From an uncultured Porphyromonadaceae bacterium (GTDB lineage Bacteria; Bacteroidota; Bacteroidia; Bacteroidales; Muribaculaceae), in assembly GCA_947175665.1 (NCBI GenBank), contig CAMWNR010000011.1:1-33708 (forward strand): DNA of 33,708 bases. Direction: 5' to 3'. Positions 17,394-25,547 of this stretch are shown here, in pieces. A program made the position numbers and the translations under genes. Each line of letters opens with the position of its first letter. The stretch's first letter is position 1. A model generated the notes under the pieces. That model saw only the letters and a program-made list of their open reading frames with translations. It had not been told where the DNA came from and made no database searches.

Positions 17394-17472
17394 ATCCCCA
17401 TACCGATAATACGCTGTAACTATAACCCATAGACAAGTGCGTGTATATGGATATGTTATAATAGTCAAAGGT

Positions 17473-17495
17473 GCCGCGTTAGCGGTACTTCAGTA
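17473..17495 (+). repeat. REP-like 23-base repeat (single copy)
   Basis: GCCGCGTTAGCGGTACTTCA plus GTA: a small hairpin (CCGC-GTTA-GCGG) followed by a TACTTCAG tail. The same unit occurs as an inverted pair at 30748-30816. It lies between the rubrerythrin terminator and small RNA 2. Confidence 0.7.
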
Positions 17496-17525
17496 GCCCT
17501 TTGAAAGCATATATTTATACAAAAT

Positions 17526-17558
17526 AAAAAAGATTAATTGTCATCGCGACAACTAATC
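17526..17558 (-). terminator. Intrinsic terminator of small RNA 2
   Basis: Minus-strand stem GATTAGTTGTC / GACAATTAATC (one G-U pair) with loop GCGAT, followed by six T's. Confidence 0.85.
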
Positions 17559-17591
17559 CTCTAACCTTAAATCTAATACCATGAAAAACAC
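17526..17591 (-). ncRNA. Predicted small RNA 2 (paralogous pair, member 2)
   Basis: About 66 bases on the minus strand, from GTGTTTTTCATGGTATTA to the T run of an intrinsic terminator. The 5' 18 bases differ from small RNA 1 at one position (CATGG versus CATAG), and both continue into AT-rich sequence ending AAGGTT. The reverse complement of this region reads CTAATACCATGAAAAAC, which looks like a bacterial translation start. A 19-codon open frame on the opposite strand begins at that ATG but is most likely chance. The promoter is a near-perfect consensus. Confidence 0.75.
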
Positions 17592-17594
17592 GCA

Positions 17595-17626
17595 CAAAAG
17601 TAATATTAATTTTCAGCACTTCCAAA
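17595..17626 (-). promoter_or_regulatory. Promoter of predicted small RNA 2
   Basis: -33 TTTG (17623-17626), a 20-base spacer and -7 TACTTTTG (17595-17602), an exact consensus match. The conserved 5' end GTGTTTTT starts four bases later. Confidence 0.82.
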
Positions 17627-17648
17627 TTTTTTTGATATAAAATGCATT

Positions 17649-17673
17649 AATTAATAGTACTTTAACTATTAAT
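17649..17673. repeat. AT-rich inverted repeat upstream of small RNA 2
   Basis: ATTAATAGT and ACTATTAAT, nine-base arms around ACTTTA; weaker outer arms (AAAATGCA/TGCATTT) extend it. It lies in the gap between small RNA 2 and recO. The remainder of that gap (about 17674-17815) shows nothing recognisable. Confidence 0.4.
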
Positions 17674-17815
17674 CACACTTTTTGCATTTAATCAATTTGT
17701 TACATCCTGTCTGCGTTATTTCCGCTCTCTTTATAGTAATTCTTTACGATTGTATCTATTTATAAGTCAATACAAGATTATTCTCTATGTCTAAATTACA
17801 TTTTGATAAGGCTTT

Positions 17816-17889
17816 AACCCGCAAAAAAATATCTGCATACCAAACATATTCGGCTCTATTTTTTTGTATGCATTAATATTTATCGGGTT
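17816..17889 (-). terminator. Nested inverted repeat downstream of recO (possible terminator)
   Basis: Outer arms AACCCG/CGGGTT and inner arms GCATAC/GTATGC, starting five bases after the recO stop codon. On the minus strand a T-rich run (ATATTTTTTTG) follows the inner hairpin. The stems are short and the loop large, so termination is only suggested. Confidence 0.35.
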
Positions 17890-17894
17890 GAAGA

Positions 17895-18620
17895 CTAAGT
17901 GAAAAGTTCGCGCAGTACCTCCATACATTTAAGATCCTCGCGAATAGGGAGATGAAGAGAATAGTATTTTATAAGAACATTCAGCAGGTTTCTGCGCTCC
18001 TCGACATTAAATCGATATAAGTGCATATTGCCATAGTTCATCCTTAGCAATAAGGCCACACGGGCGCTATCTATAGCACTAAGGTAAACACCTTTGCGCG
18101 TAAAATCATCAGTATATTCACCGGCTTGCAAATCAAATATTGCATCGGGAGAGTAGCCCGTTATATCAGGTTCGATACCCATAAAAGGGAGCAGGCGTAT
18201 AAGAAAAGCGATATGAAAATTAGCAATACCCTTATCGAGGGTGTCAAGATGATGAAGCGACCCTACAAGAAAGTCCCACAAAGCCGGGTCTGCATCAGAG
18301 GTATAAAGGAGTTTATTGGTAAACTCAGCCATAAAAAATGCCAGCGCGCTCTTCATCGGGTCAAAATATATATTTCGCCAACTTATTACGGGATTAATGG
18401 CTCCGAGATACTGCAATTCTCTTGTTTCCTTAAAGTTGACATCGCTCTCGACTACGGCCATAAGGCTCAGACGGGCATTACGTATTTTGCCCTGTTTTCC
18501 TCCGGCCGCAGAAGATAAAAGTGAGAGCCGGCCCCGCTCACGGGTATAAAGCACTATGATATTATTCTTGTCGTTATGTCTGATAGTTTGTAGTACTATC
18601 CCCTTAATTCGTGTCAACAT
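17895..18620 (-). CDS. recO: DNA repair protein RecO
   Basis: A 241-residue recombination mediator that, with RecR, loads RecA onto SSB-coated single-stranded DNA and anneals strands. The N-terminal OB-fold begins LTRIKGIVLQTIRHNDKNNIIVLYTRERGRLSLLS, the family's usual opening, and a helical C-terminal domain follows. There is no four-cysteine zinc motif; many Bacteroidetes RecO proteins also lack it. The start codon sits five to six bases from an excellent -7 box, implying a near-leaderless mRNA. It is downstream of, but separated by a terminator from, the starch locus. Confidence 0.85.
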   Translation of the reverse strand: MLTRIKGIVLQTIRHNDKNNIIVLYTRERGRLSLLSSAAGGKQGKIRNARLSLMAVVESDVNFKETRELQYLGAINPVISWRNIYFDPMKSALAFFMAEFTNKLLYTSDADPALWDFLVGSLHHLDTLDKGIANFHIAFLIRLLPFMGIEPDITGYSPDAIFDLQAGEYTDDFTRKGVYLSAIDSARVALLLRMNYGNMHLYRFNVEERRNLLNVLIKYYSLHLPIREDLKCMEVLRELFT

Positions 18621-18625
18621 ATACC

Positions 18626-18657
18626 CAAAGTTACAAATTTATATAGTAATACGCAAA
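18626..18657 (-). promoter_or_regulatory. Promoter of recO (leaderless or nearly so)
   Basis: -33 TTTG (18654-18657), a 20-base spacer and -7 TAACTTTG (18626-18633). The ATG begins at 18620, about where transcription should start. Confidence 0.78.
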
Positions 18658-18683
18658 TGCAGATGGTTGAGACTACCGCTCAC

Positions 18684-18720
18684 AAAAAAATGTTAATACC
18701 AGGTTGGTATTAACATTTTT
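18684..18720 (-). terminator. Intrinsic terminator of the starch-utilization operon
   Basis: A perfect 15-base stem AAAAATGTTAATACC / GGTATTAACATTTTT with a five-base loop, followed by further T's on the minus strand, 37 bases after the GH97 stop codon. Confidence 0.88.
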
Positions 18721-18757
18721 AAGTTTATTATTTAACAGAGTTTACACCAGGCGCCCG

Positions 18758-20863
18758 TTAAAGAGCCTTAAGTTGAATTGCTGTGCCACCGCCGGGCGCA
18801 AGATTGAGATTAAGATGACTGCGCGAGTCTACTTTTACTTTACGTATGCGGTAAGCCTGCGGATTGCTCTTCCAGTCGGCATCGGGAGCATCCTCGTAGA
18901 TTACGGCCTCAAACTTCTTACCTTTCGGAAGAAAAGAGAGATCAATACGGGTCTTGCGTGCTTTATCATCAGTGATAGCACCTACATACCAGTCATCTGA
19001 ATTTTTATCAAGGCGTGCCACGGTGATATATTGATTAGGCTCAGCCTCAAGATATTTAGAGTCAGCCCAATCTACCGGTACATCTTTAATAAACTGAAAA
19101 GCATCAGGAAATCTCTCATAGTTCTCAGGGAGATCACAGACCATCTGCATGGGAGAGGGCATAGTGAGATAGAGAGCGAGTTGACGAGCCAGAGTAGTAC
19201 CCGCTTGCGAATCCTTCCCTTCATTATAATAACTCATCTTAGTCTCAAACAGACCGGGTGTATAATCCATCGGTCCACCTTTAAGACGTGTAAACGGCAA
19301 CATCGCTGTATGCGAGGGGGGATTGCCACCCATTGATTCAAACTCACCGCCGCGGGCTGACTCCTGTGCAAGCCAGTTAGGATATGTGCGGCAAAGTCCT
19401 GTGGGGCGGGGAGCCTCATGGCTGTCGACCATGATCTGATAATCGGCAGCCCGCTCTATGACGTGCTTGGCATGGTCTACCATCCACTGCGACGTGTGAT
19501 GTTCCGACCGAGGTATGATAGCCCCCACATAACCGGTTTTGACCGCATCATAGTTATTATCCTTCATAAATTGGAAGGCGCGGTCAAGTTGGAGTTCGTA
19601 ATCAGCGGCATTAGCGGCAGTCTCATGGTGCATGATAAGTTTAACCCCCTTGGATTTGGCATAATCTCTGAGTTCATCGACATCAAAATCGGGATAAGCC
19701 TTATCAAAGAGAAACTGACGGTTCTTGCGATAAGACGCCCAATCTTCCCAGCCTTCATTCCACCCCTCTACGAGTACACCGTCAATACCGTTGGCAGCGG
19801 CAAAATCAATATACTTCTTCACATTATCAGTGTTGGCGGGATGGCGGCCGTTAGGTTTGAGAGCCGAATAATCGGTTATTCCCGGTTTTGCCAAATAGTC
19901 ATCCGAATAAGCCCAGGTCTTCTGATACCCTGTAAACATTTCCCACCAAACGCCTACAAACTTCATAGGCTTTATCCAAGAGGTGTCGGCAATCTTGGAT
20001 GGTTCGTTGAGATTGAGTATTAATTGAGACGCGAGGATATCGCGAGCGTCATCGCTGATAATCAGTGTACGCCAGGGTGTAAAGAAGGGGAGTTGCAGAT
20101 AAGCGCTCACGCCCAGACGATCAGGCACAAGATGGCTCTTCATCGAGTTATTGCCGGTATCAACATCCAGCAGCATAGCCGGATACCCGATAAGAGCCGC
20201 CTCGTGAATATTCACGTAAACGGGGTTCTTGGTATCGTTTGTCTTGAGAAGCATCGGAGTCTGGATAGAGGTGCCTCCGGCGCGTTGTGCTTCCGAGTGA
20301 CGGTGATAGTTATTAAGCGCATCCGGCAGGTCGGCAAAAGTAGTCTCCGACCAGAGATATTCATCAGTGTCGTAATCGCCGGGGATACAATATAGTTTAT
20401 GATTATCGGTAAAGTTAAAACCGGTAAGTTCGTCCCGTATGGTCAGGTAATTCTTATCCTGTGCGGGGAGTTCGTATCTGAAACCTACACCGTCATCAAA
20501 AACTCGAAACCGTATAGTAAGGAATCTATCGGGATTATCGGCTTTCAGATTCACAGCGAGTTCGCGGAAGTGGTCGCGAATCTGCGAATATTCACCCCAC
20601 ACAGGTTGCCAGGATCGATCTACTGTCGTGGTGTCAGAAGATTCTATATGAAAACCGGTAGTGAAAACCGCTTCGTCAGCAATCAGCCCTAAAGGGGAGG
20701 GCGCTACAAGTTGCCGACCTTTATAATCAACCGAATAAAATGGCTGACCGGCAGAATCCAGATTAAAATCAAGGGTAATATCTCCCGAGGGTGAAGAAAT
20801 ACCTACAGCCGACATCGAGGCGGCAACGGCCAGCGAAGCGAAGAGAAAATAATTTCGGATCAT
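18758..20863 (-). CDS. susB: GH97 inverting alpha-glucosidase (SusB-like)
   Basis: A 701-residue periplasmic enzyme with a type I signal peptide (MIRNYFLFASLAVAASMSAVG) that releases glucose from maltooligosaccharides. The inverting mechanism is supported by residue matching to B. thetaiotaomicron SusB: Glu439, Glu508 and Glu532 there correspond to Glu414 (MHHETAAN), Glu483 (SHEAPRPTG) and Glu507 (ARGGEFES) here, all with the same offset of 25. The N-terminal beta-sandwich and central barrel (WWEMFTGYQKTWAYSD.. onward) are complete. It is the last gene of the locus, 37 bases after the GH13 gene. The gene symbol is by analogy with the B. thetaiotaomicron sus locus. Confidence 0.93.
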   Translation of the reverse strand: MIRNYFLFASLAVAASMSAVGISSPSGDITLDFNLDSAGQPFYSVDYKGRQLVAPSPLGLIADEAVFTTGFHIESSDTTTVDRSWQPVWGEYSQIRDHFRELAVNLKADNPDRFLTIRFRVFDDGVGFRYELPAQDKNYLTIRDELTGFNFTDNHKLYCIPGDYDTDEYLWSETTFADLPDALNNYHRHSEAQRAGGTSIQTPMLLKTNDTKNPVYVNIHEAALIGYPAMLLDVDTGNNSMKSHLVPDRLGVSAYLQLPFFTPWRTLIISDDARDILASQLILNLNEPSKIADTSWIKPMKFVGVWWEMFTGYQKTWAYSDDYLAKPGITDYSALKPNGRHPANTDNVKKYIDFAAANGIDGVLVEGWNEGWEDWASYRKNRQFLFDKAYPDFDVDELRDYAKSKGVKLIMHHETAANAADYELQLDRAFQFMKDNNYDAVKTGYVGAIIPRSEHHTSQWMVDHAKHVIERAADYQIMVDSHEAPRPTGLCRTYPNWLAQESARGGEFESMGGNPPSHTAMLPFTRLKGGPMDYTPGLFETKMSYYNEGKDSQAGTTLARQLALYLTMPSPMQMVCDLPENYERFPDAFQFIKDVPVDWADSKYLEAEPNQYITVARLDKNSDDWYVGAITDDKARKTRIDLSFLPKGKKFEAVIYEDAPDADWKSNPQAYRIRKVKVDSRSHLNLNLAPGGGTAIQLKAL

Positions 20864-20876
20864 TAAACTTGATTAT

Positions 20877-20896
20877 TAAGTTACTTACTTACTTAA
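20877..20896. repeat. TTAC-repeat remnant of the inverted-repeat family (copy D)
   Basis: TAAGTTACTTACTTACTTAA lies between the GH13 stop and GH97 start codons. Minus-strand reading gives TAAGTAAGTAA, the same outer-arm motif as elements A-C; with its 4-base period it places a stop codon in all three frames. It is too short to call an element. Confidence 0.4.
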
Positions 20897-20900
20897 CTGA

Positions 20901-22226
20901 TTACTGCTTAAGAATCGTATATGAATACGCCTCGAGATTTATCACATACGGCACTGTAATTTCGCCGCCATTGATCAAATCGGTCATGACACTCCCGGCC
21001 AGATTGATGGGTACTCTTACATCCTGAGCCTCGTTAGTAGTGTTTACGACAACGAGAAGATTATGCTCAGGTGTAGACCTTGTGAAGCAGACAGCACTTG
21101 ATGTGGAGTAATCGTAGAGTTGTCCGCGGCGAACTTCTTCAGTCATCTTGAAAGCAGCATTGATAGCCTTGTATTTCGCTGTCAGTGCGGCAGAGAATGT
21201 AAGAGGATTATAGTTGAAAAAAGATAGTTTGCCCGACATATTCTCAACATCCATAGAAGAGTATATGAGCGGAGTACCGTTGAGCATTGCCGCTACAACG
21301 TAAGCCGCCGGCACTGCATCCCAACTGCCATACATACTGTTCACGCTATTCTCGGCGGCCACATCATGGTTAAACACATAGCGCAGGATAGATTTGCCTT
21401 CCGGCACTTTAGCGAGTGCGTCAACCCCCTCCTGCACTGCTTCTGCAGTCTTCTTATTGGTAAAGGCTGCGGCGATTGAAGTCGAAGAGTTCCAATCATA
21501 TATCATGTCGAAACCATCGGCATAAAAGTCGGTGTTTGCAGATTCGGCAAGCATGAGGAGATCAGGATGAGCAGTACGGAGACCTGTGATGAGAGAGGTC
21601 CAGAAATCATGAGGTACACCATCGGCATAGTCGCAACGATAGCCGTCTATATCCGCATTCTCCACCCAATAGGTCATAGCATCGGTCATAGCCTGGCGCA
21701 GACCCTCATTCGAGTAGTCAAGTTGGGCTACATCGGTCCATCCGGAAGGGGAAACGATATTTCCGGCAGCATCATGCACATACCAGTCCGGATGCTCGGT
21801 AATCCAAGGGCAATCCCATGCCGTATGATTTGCGATCCAGTCGAGTATAACTATCATCCCCATTGAGTGCGCTTCATCTACAAGCGCTTTCAAGTCGGCA
21901 AGAGTGCCATATCGGGGATTGACCTCGGTAAAATCTTTTACGCAATAAGGAGATCCGATAGCATTTAATTCGCCCCTTTGGTTGATAGGCATTATCCAGA
22001 GGATGTCGGCACCCATATCTGATATTCTGGGGAGTTGAGCCTTCAGGGCATTCAGGCAATCGTTATTGCCAAAGAAAGCGGGGTTAGCCTGATATGCCAC
22101 TTTCTTAGAAACTTCATGCCCTACTACGGGAGGTTCGGGGTTGGCAGGCATATCGATCTCGTATGAAGTGCAGCCACCTGCGATTAAGGTGAGAGCCGCG
22201 AGACCATTTATAATATTTGATTTCAT
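20901..22226 (-). CDS. GH13 alpha-amylase family lipoprotein
   Basis: A 441-residue endo-acting alpha-glucan hydrolase, probably anchored on the outer membrane. The lipoprotein signal has a lipobox ending at Cys19 (LTLIAGGC). Catalytic residues are intact: nucleophile Asp199 in GYRCDYADG, acid/base Glu228 in LMLAESAN, and transition-state stabiliser Asp288 in FNHD; conserved region I is DWIANH (129-134). It is much shorter than SusG (about 690 residues) and has no inserted starch-binding module, so binding is probably left to the CBM26 lipoprotein encoded 13 bases upstream. It likely cuts surface starch or glycogen for import by SusC/D. Confidence 0.9.
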   Translation of the reverse strand: MKSNIINGLAALTLIAGGCTSYEIDMPANPEPPVVGHEVSKKVAYQANPAFFGNNDCLNALKAQLPRISDMGADILWIMPINQRGELNAIGSPYCVKDFTEVNPRYGTLADLKALVDEAHSMGMIVILDWIANHTAWDCPWITEHPDWYVHDAAGNIVSPSGWTDVAQLDYSNEGLRQAMTDAMTYWVENADIDGYRCDYADGVPHDFWTSLITGLRTAHPDLLMLAESANTDFYADGFDMIYDWNSSTSIAAAFTNKKTAEAVQEGVDALAKVPEGKSILRYVFNHDVAAENSVNSMYGSWDAVPAAYVVAAMLNGTPLIYSSMDVENMSGKLSFFNYNPLTFSAALTAKYKAINAAFKMTEEVRRGQLYDYSTSSAVCFTRSTPEHNLLVVVNTTNEAQDVRVPINLAGSVMTDLINGGEITVPYVINLEAYSYTILKQ

Positions 22227-22239
22227 TGTCTAAAATAAC

Positions 22240-23685
22240 TTATTTAAGTTCTGCCTTATCAGGAAGAGCGATAATGTAATAATCCTTGTCAACAGTTATT
22301 GAGAGAGCGTCATATTGACCACCTTCGCCACCTACGCCATCGTTGAATATCAGATTTTCGGAGTTGCCGTTACCCTTCACTTTGAAGACCATGTATTCCA
22401 CACCATCGATAGACTTGGTTTCAGTAGAGGTCTGTCCCGGCCATGCGCCAAACATCTCCTTATCACCATAAGCATACACATACAGAGGTTTCCAATTACT
22501 CTGATTTGCGATGAAGATGGTGTAATCCTTCTCCGGTTGTTCGGGGGTAGGATCAGGGATTACGATACCTCCGGGAGTATAATCATTCGGGTCAATCTCT
22601 TTTGAACCTGTAGCGGTAAGTTCGATATAGACATCACGATCAATGTTGAATATCACGACATCATCAATCTGCTTGCCATTGCCATTATTAAGGATAACAT
22701 GCTGAGGATCACCTGTGAGATTGCTATTTTCAGCGCCCAAATCAAAATAGGTGTATTTCACACCATTGATCATCTGAGTACCTGTGGGCGACATGCCGGG
22801 CCAAGCGCCATTCAGGTCATTGATTCCACCCCACATGTAGAGGTATAGCGCATCCCAACCGGTGTAGTCGGCCACATAGACTGTGAAGCCATCGTGAGTA
22901 ATAACCGCGCTCGGGTCAAAAGGAGTAACCTCGGTAGCCGTAATACTCAGATATATATCCTCATTAAGAGTCACATTATAGTCCGGGGTCTGCTTGCTAC
23001 CATCATTAAAGTTAAATATAAGGTTGATATTCAAGCCTTCATTAGCGACACCGGTATCGAAATATTTATAATTCACACCCTCGATAGTTACCTTTCCGGT
23101 AGGAGCGATACCGGGCCAGGAGCCGAATGCTTCTGCATCACCCCATGCGTAAAGATGGAGATCATCAAGTTCTGAATTATCCACGACATAGATAACATAG
23201 CCATCATGTACGATTTCTCCCGGATCTACCGGTGTATCGAAGTAATCTGCCCAGCGATAGACAATTACGTTCTGCCTGCCACCAACCGCCGGCACCTCGG
23301 TATGCAGTACGGGTTTATTTTCGAGCGAACGCTCCTCTCCCTGCTCCACATTGACAAATGTATAGCCGTCAGCGAGAGTCTTGCCATTGATACAATCGTC
23401 AGGATTGATATAGATACCCCACTTCACATCGGTGTCAGGGGCTTTTTGCAACTGCCAGCGCGGATCGTTTTTGGCTTCTTCAATACCACCGTTAAACTCA
23501 CCGGCGATAAAGATTTTGTCGCCTACGCGGGTACTCTGAGGCACAATTACCTCAAGGAGTTGATAGCCGGGGCGGGTTTCGAAGCGAGGCAACTCACTGT
23601 CGAATATGATCTCATCTTTCTGGCACGCTCCCAATATAGTCAGGAGAGTGACGAAAAATAGACCGAATATACTTATTTTTCTCAT
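22240..23685 (-). CDS. Surface starch-binding lipoprotein with three CBM26-like repeats (SusE/F position)
   Basis: A 481-residue lipoprotein (lipobox LTILGAC, Cys21) that should hold alpha-glucan at the cell surface. An N-terminal beta domain (about 40-150, with IFIAGEFNGG) is followed by three repeats at about 163-250, 267-358 and 388-474. Each has the pattern IYV.D.S.L..L.LYAWG....FG.WPG..PTG...I.GV.Y.YFD, then NLIFN(D/N)G and a final D.Y..I.A strand, resembling starch-binding module 26. The putative stacking tryptophans Trp181 and Trp285 are replaced by Tyr406 in the third repeat. A proline-rich linker (375-386) precedes repeat three. It takes the SusE/SusF place but one protein does the job of two. 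Confidence 0.82.
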   Translation of the reverse strand: MRKISIFGLFFVTLLTILGACQKDEIIFDSELPRFETRPGYQLLEVIVPQSTRVGDKIFIAGEFNGGIEEAKNDPRWQLQKAPDTDVKWGIYINPDDCINGKTLADGYTFVNVEQGEERSLENKPVLHTEVPAVGGRQNVIVYRWADYFDTPVDPGEIVHDGYVIYVVDNSELDDLHLYAWGDAEAFGSWPGIAPTGKVTIEGVNYKYFDTGVANEGLNINLIFNFNDGSKQTPDYNVTLNEDIYLSITATEVTPFDPSAVITHDGFTVYVADYTGWDALYLYMWGGINDLNGAWPGMSPTGTQMINGVKYTYFDLGAENSNLTGDPQHVILNNGNGKQIDDVVIFNIDRDVYIELTATGSKEIDPNDYTPGGIVIPDPTPEQPEKDYTIFIANQSNWKPLYVYAYGDKEMFGAWPGQTSTETKSIDGVEYMVFKVKGNGNSENLIFNDGVGGEGGQYDALSITVDKDYYIIALPDKAELK

Positions 23686-23716
23686 AATTTGATCTTAAAT
23701 ATAAATTAGCACTTAC

Positions 23717-25528
23717 TTAATAATTCGGATTCTGCACAAGTCCCGGATTAACCATCAGAGCCACCTGGGGGAGAGGATACCATTCATAACGGCGATCACG
23801 CTTTGCAGGGAGTTGACGGTCGGTCTCGGTAGCACGGCCGAAAAACCACCACTGACCCTGAGTAAACTTATCAAAGCGGCGAAGATCAGTGCGTCGGCGT
23901 CGACCTTCGTTAAGGAACTCAAGGCCCCACTCGCTCAGCATCCAGTCCATATCAAATGCTGTGAATCCCGGACCCGGTTTTTCAATTTCATTGATGTATG
24001 TAGGATCGAAATAGCGCTTACGCACGCTGTTTACGAGTTCCTTGGCAGTAGATGATGCTCCGTTGCGCATTTTACATTCAGCCAGAGTGTAGACCACCTC
24101 GGCAAGACGGAACTCAACCTCCCCTGCGTTACGGAAATCCTTGCCTGCCGATGCAGGATAGATAGGGTATTTTAAAACGCGGTAGCCGGTATTTGTCATA
24201 CCCCAGCGCGGACTCATCACCACTTCGAGTTGGCGACCCAGATTAGTAAAAGTACCGCACTGGTCTACATAAATAAGGGGCTTATCCTGAAGATCTGCAT
24301 CAGCGAGTACGGCGGCACCGGTATCGTAATTAAGTTGGGCACCGATAGCGAGCATACCGTCCCAGTTGCCTGCCGCATCGCAATGGAAAGGCTGCTTGCG
24401 GACATCGCGATCGTTGAGACGATCATAAGGAGCACCGAGTTTATCGCCATAGTAAGTAATGAAACTTCGGCCGTCGCGTGTACCGCACACATCGGCTCCG
24501 GCATAGATATAATCCGAGCCATAATTATCTTTTGAAGGCACAAGGCAGGTACAGTTCCAGCCACCCTGATCACACGAGAAACCGAACATTTCATCATAGT
24601 TATAGGGGAGGAACGGTGTGTTGCGGTTATTGTTGGTGAGTCGTCCTGCTTCCTCAGCAAACGCGAAGACTATTTCAGGACAGGAATAGTTGTCGATATC
24701 CCATACTTTGTGATAATCAGAAGAGATGCTGTAAGAACCATAATTACCTGCTATTATTTCATCACAAAGTTTCTCACATTCGGTAAATCGCGGAGTGCCG
24801 GTGAAGAGTTCTGAATTTAGCAACAGTCTCATCTTAAGCATTCTGTTGACACCCTGATTCATGCGATTGCGGGTAGCACCGGCGCCGTCTTCTTTAGAGA
24901 GGTCATCGTTGCAGTCATCAAGTTCCTCGGCAATGAAATTCCAGATTTTTTCACAACCCTTATTAAAGTCTGTGTCGGCAGATCCGGGTATCTCGCCCCC
25001 TACAGATATGTTGAGAGGAAGCGCGCCGCCCCATAACTCGAAATTCTGATAATAAGCCCATGCACGCATTGTGCGCACTTCTGCGATATAGGATTTCAAT
25101 TTCTCGTCAGTCATACCGATCGAGCCGGCATTGAGATTCTGAAGATCATTGATAAGAGTGTTACAAAGTCCGATTGTCTCCCAGGCATGTTCCCAAGCCT
25201 GACGTATTATTACGGATTCAGAGTTCCACGTCTGGGTGGACAGTACAAACTTCTGGGCTTCATCGTAACCCCAGGCACCACCGTTCCACGAGCGCCACGC
25301 GATCTGGTCGGCAGGAAACTCATTAAGATACCAGAAATACTCGAGAAAGCCGCTTGCCGCGCTGGAATAAATAGATGCCACGGCACCTTGTACGCTACTC
25401 TCGTCTTGGTAATAGACACTCGCATCGATACGGTCGTAAGTTACTTCATCGAGGTCAGTACAGGAAGATGCTCCTGCTGCGATTGCGGCTGTCATAGCCA
25501 AGCCGCCGATGATTTTATTTAGTTTCAT
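23717..25528 (-). CDS. SusD-like outer-membrane glycan-binding lipoprotein
   Basis: A 603-residue RagB/SusD-family protein with a lipoprotein signal (Cys23 after GASS). Family segments include AVASIYSSA, a helical region with WETIGLCNTLINDL, YIAEVRTMRAWAYYQNFELWGGALPL (the characteristic R..RA..Y..L...FG.vP-type motif) and the C-terminal LNEGRRRRTDLRRF, WYPLPQ and NPNY end. It forms the hinged lid over the SusC channel and captures maltooligosaccharides. It starts 19 bases after the susC stop codon. It carries several cysteines (e.g. CTCLV), which is unusual for the family but may be structural. Confidence 0.93.
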   Translation of the reverse strand: MKLNKIIGGLAMTAAIAAGASSCTDLDEVTYDRIDASVYYQDESSVQGAVASIYSSAASGFLEYFWYLNEFPADQIAWRSWNGGAWGYDEAQKFVLSTQTWNSESVIIRQAWEHAWETIGLCNTLINDLQNLNAGSIGMTDEKLKSYIAEVRTMRAWAYYQNFELWGGALPLNISVGGEIPGSADTDFNKGCEKIWNFIAEELDDCNDDLSKEDGAGATRNRMNQGVNRMLKMRLLLNSELFTGTPRFTECEKLCDEIIAGNYGSYSISSDYHKVWDIDNYSCPEIVFAFAEEAGRLTNNNRNTPFLPYNYDEMFGFSCDQGGWNCTCLVPSKDNYGSDYIYAGADVCGTRDGRSFITYYGDKLGAPYDRLNDRDVRKQPFHCDAAGNWDGMLAIGAQLNYDTGAAVLADADLQDKPLIYVDQCGTFTNLGRQLEVVMSPRWGMTNTGYRVLKYPIYPASAGKDFRNAGEVEFRLAEVVYTLAECKMRNGASSTAKELVNSVRKRYFDPTYINEIEKPGPGFTAFDMDWMLSEWGLEFLNEGRRRRTDLRRFDKFTQGQWWFFGRATETDRQLPAKRDRRYEWYPLPQVALMVNPGLVQNPNY

Positions 25529-25547
25529 TGATTTTTCGGTATAAAAA

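Noticed and set aside
17581-17640. A 19-codon plus-strand open frame (MKNTHKSNINFQ...) starting at an ATG with plausible upstream context
   Set aside because: It is the antisense of the small RNA 2 5' region and promoter, is very short, and has no promoter of its own.
24450-24470. AGTAAGTAATGAAAC inside susD, resembling the element arm
   Set aside because: It lies in conserved coding sequence without a matching inverse arm, so it is chance similarity.
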